From Caryophanales bacterium UBA1245 (GTDB lineage: Bacteria > Bacillota_I > Bacilli_A > ML615J-28 > CAG-313), in the NCBI GenBank assembly GCA_002308275.1, contig DBWF01000003.1, positions 9,867 to 16,043 on the forward strand: a DNA stretch of 6,177 bases. Reading direction: 5' to 3'. The notes beneath the pieces are model-generated. The model saw nothing but the letters and a program-made list of their open reading frames with translations. It did no database searches and was not told where the DNA came from. This document shows positions 1-5,995 of the stretch, in pieces (the first letter of the stretch is position 1; each line of letters starts with the position of its first letter). Made by a program: the position numbers and the translations under genes.

Positions 1-366
1 CGCGATGAAGAATTAGCTGGTTGGTTATTCATGAGATTCTTAACTTCATGGACACCTAATATTGATGTTGAAGATCAAGCTACATATATTTGGTGTACAG
101 AAACTGGTTACTTCCCAATTCTTACTTCATTAAGAAATTCTGCAGCATATCAATCTTACCTAGACGGTGAAGGCGATGGCACAAGAGCTTTAGCTGCAAC
201 AGTTTCAATCGTTGGTTACAATCAAAAAGATATTTTCTATACATCTCCATCATTCCCTGGTACTTCTAAGTGCCGTGATTTAGTTGAAAGTTTAGTAGAC
301 GGTGTTTTATATGCTGGTAAATCAATTGACCAAGCATATCGTGAAGCACTAGCAGAATTAAAATAA
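1..366 (+). CDS. ABC transporter extracellular solute-binding protein, C-terminal part (5' truncated)
   Basis: The reading frame is open from base 1 and ends at TAA, giving 121 residues; the start codon lies upstream of the window, and the Met at position 31 is internal. The segment begins with a helix of the type AGWLFMRFLTS, followed by an aromatic stretch and TGYFPILTSLRNS. It ends with a helix containing SIDQAYREALAEL. This order (helix A-W-x-F-x-x-F-L-T-S, then a G-Y-x-P turn, then a terminal helix of repeated binding-protein subunits) is typical of the C-terminal lobe of family 1 solute-binding proteins (SBP_bac_1/UgpB-like), which hand a substrate to an ABC permease. That family mostly binds sugars, glycerol phosphates or similar small solutes; the ligand cannot be read from this fragment. 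Two lipoprotein genes follow with short gaps, so it is probably co-transcribed with them. Permease genes may lie upstream, but this is not visible. Confidence 0.82.
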   Translation, partial: RDEELAGWLFMRFLTSWTPNIDVEDQATYIWCTETGYFPILTSLRNSAAYQSYLDGEGDGTRALAATVSIVGYNQKDIFYTSPSFPGTSKCRDLVESLVDGVLYAGKSIDQAYREALAELK

Positions 367-393
367 TTAAATTCTAATTATTAATCCAACTAA

Positions 394-399
394 AAAGGA
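394..399 (+). promoter_or_regulatory. Ribosome binding site of the nuclease lipoprotein gene
   Basis: AAAGGA lies 8 nt before the ATG at 408. It fixes that start, which is also the only one giving a complete signal peptide. The 41-nt gap holding it (367-407) shows no hairpin followed by a T-run and no convincing promoter, supporting read-through from the solute-binding protein gene. Confidence 0.75.
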
Positions 400-407
400 C
401 TGATATA

Positions 408-2114
408 ATGAAAAAAAGAATTCTATCATTCATTCTATTATTAGTAATGATGCTAGGTGTTATCGGTTGTGAGACGGGAGGTGGAGGAAATGATACTCCA
501 AAACCTGATGATAACACACCAATTGTTGATCCTAATAAAATCGTTACTGATGATGAATTAGCTACACCTTATACTGATCAATTAAAATTAACACAAAGTT
601 ATGTTGGTAAAAGTTTTTTAAACGATGGTATTGGTGTTGTTACTCTTTCTAATCCTGTTGATGGTGATACTGCCATTTTCAAAGAAGGAAGCACAACATT
701 TACTGTTCGTTTCAATGCTGTAAACACTCCTGAATCTACATATAAGCTAGAACCATGGGGTCTATCAGCATCTAAATTTACAAAGAGAATTTTAAATAAT
801 GCTGTAAAAATTGTTTTACAAGCAGATACAATTAAAACAAATCGTTTAGACTCAACAGGTAAACGTTACTTAGCATGGGTATGGTATCAACCTACTGAAG
901 GTGCTGACTTCCGTTTATTAAATCTTGAAATTGTTGAAAAATGTTATTCAACAAGTAAAGCAGCTGGTATGTTATATGCTGATACATTACTAGATGCTGA
1001 CTTAAAAGCACAAAAACTTAATGTTCGTATTTGGAATAGAACAGTATTAGATCCTGACTATGACTATAGTGAAACAGGTAAATACTTAACTTTAAAAGAA
1101 ATTCGTGAACAATATTCTGGTACCACAGAAAGTCATGAAAAAGTAATTGTTAAAGGTATCGTTACAAGAAAGATTGGTCCTTACTCAGCATACATTCAAC
1201 AACAAGAAGATGGTGTTTGGTATATTGGTTCAACTAAACTTGTTGATGCCGACAATAAACCATTTAAAGCCATCGATGAAAATCCTGAAATGCCATTTGT
1301 TGGTAGCAATGGAAATTGGTTCGTTGGCGAATTTGATACAAAGATTCAAGCTGAAGGCGGCGTTGCCGGTCAATCATTATATGAATACTGCAGTAGTGCC
1401 CCTGGCTTTGGTTTAAGTGAAGAAGAATGGTTCGCAACACTTACTGTTACAGAACCTGATGCTTCAATTAATCATCCATACATCGTTAAAGATGGTGAAT
1501 GGTATGGTGTATATCTATATGGTGGATTTACTGGTATTTCTTCTAAACTTATTATTGGTCAAGAAGTTAAAGTTGCTGGTAACATTGGAACATTCTATGG
1601 TGCTCTTCAAATCACTGGTGTAACTGCTGACGGTATTGCGGTTTTAAATAAAGAAATTAGTGAACCACATATATATGATATCGCTGATGTTAGCAGTTTA
1701 TCTGTTGAAGGCAGCACTCAATTATTTGGCTGCTTAGTTGAATTACATGATTTAACTGTTTATAGTGGTTACAATACAAAGACATCTGATGCATTTACTT
1801 TAAAATGTCAAGATGCTCATGGTAATAAAATTAATATTCGTGTTGATGGTAATACTGCAATCCATCAATACAAGACTGGAGAAAAAGTTCAAGTAGCTGC
1901 TGCAACTAATACAACAGCCGCAAAAGAATACTATCCAGATGGTGCATTAGATGATGATGCAACCGGTATTGTTAATTGTTGGCAATACTTCGATGGTAAG
2001 ACATTCTCTTCAATTAAGGGTATTCTTACTGTTTATGATGGTGATACTGATGGTACACCTGAACTTCAAGTTATGTTAACGTTAGTTAAAGACATCACTT
2101 TTGATGGCGAATAA
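408..2114 (+). CDS. Surface lipoprotein with thermonuclease (SNase-like) domain and OB-fold-like C-terminal regions
   Basis: This 568-residue protein is probably a membrane-anchored extracellular nuclease. Residues 1-21 are a lipoprotein signal (MKKR, hydrophobic core, lipobox VIGC, Cys21), followed by a Gly/Pro/Asp-rich tether to about residue 50. Residues 72-211 match staphylococcal nuclease: the metal-binding DGDT at 85-88, Arg101 and VNTPE at 105-109 (Glu109 the general base), EPWG at 115-118, DSTGKRYLAW at 148-157 (Arg153 the second catalytic Arg) and a C-terminal helix ending KLNVRIWN. The residue equivalent to Asp40 of the S. aureus enzyme is Asn106. Residues 226-406 (VIVKGIVTR, then GQEVKVAG and GALQITGV) look like one OB fold with a large insertion, and residues 422-565 like a second (TQLFGCLVEL, INIRVDG, GEKVQV). 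Nuclease plus OB folds recalls Bacillus YhcR, but the 5'-nucleotidase domain is missing. The gene lies 41 nt after the solute-binding protein and 20 nt before the next lipoprotein. Nuclease assignment is firm; natural substrate is not known. Confidence 0.88.
   Translation: MKKRILSFILLLVMMLGVIGCETGGGGNDTPKPDDNTPIVDPNKIVTDDELATPYTDQLKLTQSYVGKSFLNDGIGVVTLSNPVDGDTAIFKEGSTTFTVRFNAVNTPESTYKLEPWGLSASKFTKRILNNAVKIVLQADTIKTNRLDSTGKRYLAWVWYQPTEGADFRLLNLEIVEKCYSTSKAAGMLYADTLLDADLKAQKLNVRIWNRTVLDPDYDYSETGKYLTLKEIREQYSGTTESHEKVIVKGIVTRKIGPYSAYIQQQEDGVWYIGSTKLVDADNKPFKAIDENPEMPFVGSNGNWFVGEFDTKIQAEGGVAGQSLYEYCSSAPGFGLSEEEWFATLTVTEPDASINHPYIVKDGEWYGVYLYGGFTGISSKLIIGQEVKVAGNIGTFYGALQITGVTADGIAVLNKEISEPHIYDIADVSSLSVEGSTQLFGCLVELHDLTVYSGYNTKTSDAFTLKCQDAHGNKINIRVDGNTAIHQYKTGEKVQVAAATNTTAAKEYYPDGALDDDATGIVNCWQYFDGKTFSSIKGILTVYDGDTDGTPELQVMLTLVKDITFDGE
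621..1040 (+). other. SNase-like (thermonuclease) catalytic domain, residues 72-211
   Basis: Compared by memory with S. aureus nuclease: Asp21 corresponds to Asp87, Arg35 to Arg101, Asp40 to Asn106, Glu43 to Glu109 and Arg87 to Arg153. All catalytic residues except one Ca2+ ligand are kept. GKRYLAW carries one residue more than the classical YGRGLAY, as in other secreted Firmicutes members of the type DSTGxRYL. The domain is full length (about 140 residues), so it is not a relic. Confidence 0.85.
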
Positions 2115-2116
2115 AA

Positions 2117-2123
2117 AAAGGAG
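2117..2123 (+). promoter_or_regulatory. Ribosome binding site of the large lipoprotein gene
   Basis: AAAGGAG lies 11 nt before the ATG at 2135, a near-perfect Shine-Dalgarno sequence at slightly long spacing, directly after the TAA at 2112-2114. The 20-nt gap leaves no room for a terminator plus promoter, so the two lipoprotein genes are very probably one transcript. Confidence 0.75.
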
Positions 2124-2134
2124 AATAAAACAAA

Positions 2135-5100
2135 ATGAAAAAAAGATTTTTTAGATTTTTCTTAGTTTTCTTCTTTGCAATGATGCTTGCTGGTTGTACT
2201 TTCCTAGCTGATGGTACAAACAAACAACGTGAAGCAGCTAAAAACCATGTTAAAACATTATTAGCTGTTAACTACGGTGATACAATTGATGACCGCGTAC
2301 TAGAACCTGTTACTCAAAGTTTTGGTATTGTTATCGATGAAAGTAATCTTGCAACCGAAGAAGATCTAGCTAATGCTAGTTATAGTGGATTCTTAAATGG
2401 CTCTGTATTTGCTCGTTTTGAATCTTCTAATCCAGAAATTATGGAACCAAAATGGGTTTCATACAAAACTAGAGCTTATGAAAAGGATGCTAGTGGTAAG
2501 ATTACTGGTATTACAGTAACTGAAAAACGTGAATTACGTGTTATTGTAAATCGTCCTGAAGTTGATACAGTTGTTAAACTAACTACTTATGCTACTGCTC
2601 CATATGAAATTAATGGTGTAACTTATAAGTACGAAGCAAAGAGAACAATTGAATTTACTGTTGCAGCTGCTGAACAAGTAGAAGAAACAATTAAGACAAT
2701 TGGTGAAATCAATGCAGAAGTTATAGCAAATTGGTCAGCATTTGAAAGTGCTGGTAAGTTAGTAGATGAAGAAGGTAATGAAAAAGTATTCTCTACTCAA
2801 GGTGTTGTTACTGAAGTATTATGGGGTGATGGTTATGATAACCACTCATTCATGATGAGCGATGGCGCTAATTCATTATACATTTATGCTCCTGCAGCAG
2901 GTAGCGATGTTGTTGAAATTGGTGACTTAGTTCAAATTTCTGGTTTAAAAGTTGTTCCATATTATGGAATTATTGAATCTGCTTCTAAATCAGCTACTGT
3001 TAAAGTATTATATGGTGGACAAGCTGTTCCTCAAGCTGCTGCATATACAGTTGATGAATGGTATGCATTAAACCGTGAAGTACATGATGCTCCTGGACAA
3101 AGAGTTAAACTTACTGGTTTACTTGTTAAAGATGGTAGCGATTATAAGTTAAAATCAGAAACTACTGATAAAGCATTAACTATTTACTACAAAGCTTATA
3201 CAGCTTATGAACAATCTATTTTAGATGCTCATGTTGGCGATGTTGTTGAAATGGAAACTGCTATTTATGACTATCATTCAGCTGGTTACTGGAGAATCTT
3301 ACCTAACGTTTATGATTATCCAATGACAGTTATCAAAGCTGGTGAACACCCAGATCAACCAGATCAACCTGACCAACCAGATACTCCAGTTGTTACTCCT
3401 GTAGCACAAGTAGAAGTTGGTAAATCATATAAACTATATGTTAACCAAGTTAAAGCTGGTAAAGAATTATACTTTGCTGGTGTAATGGATAGTAACAATA
3501 AATTCTTTGATACTACAGAAGATGCTGCTGCTGCAACATTAGTTACAGTTGAAGCTGCAGAAGGTGGATTCTATCTATCATTCTTAGATGCTACTGGTGC
3601 TAAGAAATATCTTAACATTATTAAGAATTCTAGTAACAAGAACGCTGTTGAAATTGCAGATGCTCCATCAAATGTATATGTATGGAATGCTGAATTCAAG
3701 ACAATGTTCACAACAATTGCTGAATTAAATAACACATATTATTTAGGTAACTACAATACTTACACAACAATTTCATCAAGTGCTACAAGCTACATGACTG
3801 CTGAAAATGTTGATGTATCTCAATTCCCAGTAAGATTCATTAAAGCTTCTAATGGTGGTTCACAACCTAGTGAAGCAACAATCGTTGATTTCTCATTCAC
3901 TGATTACTACAATGATAATAATTGTTCAAATGGCACTCGTCCTACTGAACTTATGTTAGATGAAGTTGTTAAATATGAAGTAGAATGCACTGCTGGTTCA
4001 TATGGACCAAATAGTGGTAAATTATATAAAGGCGATTCTGGTGTTGCTGAAGCTAGATTCTATAAGAGTGAAACAGGTAAAATGATTATTAGTGTTCCTG
4101 CAGGTGTTACACTTGTAAAAGTAACAGCTGTTAAAGGTTCTTCTAATTATGATGCTGGTGCAGAAGCTGAATTAGAAATCGTTGATAACAAAGTTATTGT
4201 TGTTGCTGATGGTTCTAACTTCAATATTAAATCACTTCATATTGAATATACTGGTACTCCAAGTGGCGAAACTCCAGTTGAACCAGATCCAGTTGAACCT
4301 ACTATTGAATATATAACAGTTGCTGAAGCTAAAGCTGCTGATAATAATGCAGATGTTCACGTTAAAGGTTTAGTAGCCGCATTATATGCAAGAGGTTTCG
4401 TTGTTGAAGATAATACAGGCGCAATGTTAGTTTATACTAATGCTGTTGTTGCTGACTTAGCAATTGGTGATTACGTTGCTGTTGCTGGTAAGAAGAGTGC
4501 TTATCCTTCTGGATCTTCTGCTTATCAATTGGGTTCTCCTACTTATGAAAAATTAACTGAAACTCCAGCATATGCATTAAGTAATGCTGTTAACTGGTCT
4601 GCTGCTGAAGTAGATGCTGCATGGCAAGAAGTTGTAGCAAATACATTCAATTTTGCAGGACCACTTGTAAAGATGACAGTTACTCTAAGCATTTCTGGTA
4701 ATTATTACAATGCTACAATCGAAGGATCAGAACAAGCATTAAGCTTCTCATATCCTCTTGATTCTTTAAAAGCTGCATTAGAAAACGGTAAAACTTACGA
4801 TGTATTAGCAATGCCTATTAGCTATAGTGCTAAGAGTGGTTCTCCATTCTACTTCAACTTTATCTTATTAAGTGCTGAAGAACCTCAAGAACCTGAATTA
4901 AATTACTTCTTATTAGACTTTGAAGATCATCAAACTGATGGTGATTGCACAGACGCTCATTGGGCTATTACTAAATACACTTCTAACGGATGGACTGAAA
5001 TTACATCTGTTATGATGAGATATCGTGGTAAAGATGGTACACGTGTTGTTAATATGGCTTGTGGCTATAGCACTCCATATATGTACAGATACAATCTTGA

Positions 5101-5890
5101 CCAAGTTGTTAAAGGCGTTAACACTGCATCAATTAAGATTGGTAACTATTTCAATGGTGCTGCTGTTGCTCCAATGAAAGTTGTTCTTGTATTAGAAGAT
5201 GATTCACTTGTTTATTTAATGGGTGATGCTAATAACTTCTATGAATTCCCTGTAACAACTGGTTTAGTACCTCTATCACAAACATTAACTGAAGCTGTTA
5301 ATGTTAAAGCATTCTACATTGTAATTAAGAGTGCATTATCAGGTGGCGGATATATCTATATCGACGATGTTGAATTAAAATATGCTGAACCTGAAACTCT
5401 AGATCCTCAACCACAACCTGATACACTTCCACTTACATTAACATTTAGTTCAAGTAATATGACAGCTTGCAACGATTATGTTTCATCATTTACTGCAACA
5501 TTAAATTCTCATACATTCACACTAAGTGCTATTAATAACTATGGTGCTGCTTGGACTGAATTAAGAGCCGGTAGTACAAAAGGTGCAACAGTTGCTACAA
5601 TCGCATCTGACAAGATCAATGCATCTGTAAGTAAAGTTGTCCTTCATGTTACACAAGTAACTGATTCTGAAATTAGTAAAGTTAGATTATATATCTATGA
5701 TGATCCTTCAATGGAAACAGCTATTGGCGGTGTATATCTACAAAAACTAACTGAAGCTGGATGGGAAGCTGGTGATTGGACATTTAATATTTCTAATCCT
5801 GGTACTGGCTTATACTACAAGATTGTTGTTGAATTAGAAAAGACAGCTAAGAACGGAACATTCAGATTCGATAGCGTATCATTTCAATAA
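2135..5890 (+). CDS. Giant modular surface lipoprotein with repeated OB-like and beta-sandwich-like modules, no catalytic domain recognised
   Basis: This is a 1251-residue lipoprotein of unrecognised family. Residues 1-21 are a Phe-rich signal peptide with lipobox LAGC (Cys21). Modules read by eye are as follows. Residues 85-178 are a bacterial Ig-like domain (SSNPEIM at 97-103, NRPEVDTVVKLT, closing strand RTIEFTV), as in atrophied Ig domains of surface hydrolases. Residues 218-295 and 320-400 are two OB-like folds (STQGVVTEV then IGDLVQISG; RVKLTGLLV then VGDVVEM). A PDQPDQPDQPD linker follows. Residues 424-571 form a possible beta-trefoil (KSYKLYVNQ, KKYLNI, YYLGNY). Residues 581-707 are sandwich module A. 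After a PVEPDPVEP linker, residues 725-808 and 836-914 are two more OB-like folds (VHVKGLV, IGDYVAVAGK). Sandwich modules B (922-1084) and C (1099-1251) end the protein. There is no nuclease, HNH, EEP-type or glycosidase motif, so a binding or scaffold role on the cell surface is inferred. It follows the nuclease lipoprotein by 20 nt and ends just before a terminator, so the two probably act together. Confidence 0.85.
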   Translation: MKKRFFRFFLVFFFAMMLAGCTFLADGTNKQREAAKNHVKTLLAVNYGDTIDDRVLEPVTQSFGIVIDESNLATEEDLANASYSGFLNGSVFARFESSNPEIMEPKWVSYKTRAYEKDASGKITGITVTEKRELRVIVNRPEVDTVVKLTTYATAPYEINGVTYKYEAKRTIEFTVAAAEQVEETIKTIGEINAEVIANWSAFESAGKLVDEEGNEKVFSTQGVVTEVLWGDGYDNHSFMMSDGANSLYIYAPAAGSDVVEIGDLVQISGLKVVPYYGIIESASKSATVKVLYGGQAVPQAAAYTVDEWYALNREVHDAPGQRVKLTGLLVKDGSDYKLKSETTDKALTIYYKAYTAYEQSILDAHVGDVVEMETAIYDYHSAGYWRILPNVYDYPMTVIKAGEHPDQPDQPDQPDTPVVTPVAQVEVGKSYKLYVNQVKAGKELYFAGVMDSNNKFFDTTEDAAAATLVTVEAAEGGFYLSFLDATGAKKYLNIIKNSSNKNAVEIADAPSNVYVWNAEFKTMFTTIAELNNTYYLGNYNTYTTISSSATSYMTAENVDVSQFPVRFIKASNGGSQPSEATIVDFSFTDYYNDNNCSNGTRPTELMLDEVVKYEVECTAGSYGPNSGKLYKGDSGVAEARFYKSETGKMIISVPAGVTLVKVTAVKGSSNYDAGAEAELEIVDNKVIVVADGSNFNIKSLHIEYTGTPSGETPVEPDPVEPTIEYITVAEAKAADNNADVHVKGLVAALYARGFVVEDNTGAMLVYTNAVVADLAIGDYVAVAGKKSAYPSGSSAYQLGSPTYEKLTETPAYALSNAVNWSAAEVDAAWQEVVANTFNFAGPLVKMTVTLSISGNYYNATIEGSEQALSFSYPLDSLKAALENGKTYDVLAMPISYSAKSGSPFYFNFILLSAEEPQEPELNYFLLDFEDHQTDGDCTDAHWAITKYTSNGWTEITSVMMRYRGKDGTRVVNMACGYSTPYMYRYNLDQVVKGVNTASIKIGNYFNGAAVAPMKVVLVLEDDSLVYLMGDANNFYEFPVTTGLVPLSQTLTEAVNVKAFYIVIKSALSGGGYIYIDDVELKYAEPETLDPQPQPDTLPLTLTFSSSNMTACNDYVSSFTATLNSHTFTLSAINNYGAAWTELRAGSTKGATVATIASDKINASVSKVVLHVTQVTDSEISKVRLYIYDDPSMETAIGGVYLQKLTEAGWEAGDWTFNISNPGTGLYYKIVVELEKTAKNGTFRFDSVSFQ
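3350..3382 (+). repeat. PDQ tandem repeat linker within the large lipoprotein
   Basis: Residues 406-416 are three copies of Pro-Asp-Gln plus a final Pro-Asp, encoded by 9-nt units of the form CCA-GAT-CAA with third-position variation. The stretch lies between the second OB-like fold and the possible beta-trefoil and acts as an extended acidic interdomain linker. Similar short Pro/acidic linkers occur at residues 714-722 (PVEP-D-PVEP), 915-921 and 1085-1099. Confidence 0.8.
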
Positions 5891-5902
5891 TATTTAAAAT
5901 CT

Positions 5903-5935
5903 AAAGAGTTGGATTATTCCAACTCTTTTCTTTTT
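5903..5935 (+). terminator. Intrinsic terminator after the lipoprotein operon
   Basis: AAAGAGTTGGA (5903-5913) pairs perfectly with TCCAACTCTTT (5918-5928) around a 4-nt loop TTAT, giving an 11-bp stem. It is followed by T-C-TTTTT to 5935. It starts 13 nt after the TAA of the large lipoprotein, so it ends that transcription unit and separates it from the downstream gene. Confidence 0.93.
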
Positions 5936-5964
5936 GATATTATTTGCCAAAATTTTGATATTAT
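5932..5964 (+). repeat. 12-nt direct repeat TTTTGATATTAT spaced 21 nt
   Basis: TTTTGATATTAT occurs exactly at 5932-5943 and 5953-5964, a start-to-start distance of 21 nt, about two DNA turns. The copies bracket the -35 hexamer; the second fills most of the spacer and ends one base before the G of the extended -10 TG. It could be a regulator site, or a chance repeat in AT-rich DNA. Confidence 0.6.
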
Positions 5965-5972
5965 GTTATACT
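5944..5972 (+). promoter_or_regulatory. Sigma-A-type promoter with extended -10, upstream of nrnA
   Basis: The -35 box TTGCCA (5944-5949) is separated by 17 nt from the -10 box TATACT (5967-5972), which is preceded by TG one base away (5964-5965), giving an extended -10. The expected start of transcription is about 5979, leaving a leader of under 20 nt that contains the ribosome binding site. It lies directly after the terminator, so the downstream gene is probably transcribed independently. Confidence 0.8.
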
Positions 5973-5984
5973 AATCTACTAAGT

Positions 5985-5990
5985 AGGTGA
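5985..5990 (+). promoter_or_regulatory. Ribosome binding site of nrnA
   Basis: AGGTGA lies 5 nt before the ATG at 5996. It matches the anti-Shine-Dalgarno well and settles the start of the downstream gene, which also agrees with the usual N-terminus of the family. Confidence 0.75.
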
Positions 5991-5995
5991 AAGAT

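Noticed and set aside
31..366. Separate small protein starting at the ATG at 31
   Set aside because: The frame is open to base 1, there is no ribosome binding site before this ATG, and the upstream residues continue the solute-binding protein helix.
367..407. Possible terminator or promoter between the solute-binding protein and nuclease genes
   Set aside because: The gap is AT-rich but contains no stable hairpin with a T-run and no -35/-10 pair at acceptable spacing; only the ribosome binding site is supported.
1147..1623. Two consecutive + strand open frames (1147-1416 and 1417-1623) inside the nuclease gene
   Set aside because: They lie in another frame of a gene with clear domain matches, have no fitting ribosome binding sites, and their Leu/Lys-rich translations show no family features. 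They are coding shadows.
2037..2048. Second DGDT motif (residues 544-547) in the nuclease lipoprotein, suggesting a second SNase domain
   Set aside because: No TPE loop, second Arg motif or SNase helix follows; only about 20 residues remain. It is a turn in the last OB-like region.
2138..2160. A7, T6 and T5 tracts at the start of the large lipoprotein gene as a phase-variation switch
   Set aside because: The tracts follow from the codons for MKKRFFRFF, are short, and the same A7 from MKKR occurs in the previous gene. Frames are intact, and there is no evidence of variation.
4913..5104. 63-residue open frame on the minus strand
   Set aside because: It is antisense to the large lipoprotein, with no promoter, ribosome binding site or recognisable motif; an AT-rich coding strand readily gives such frames.
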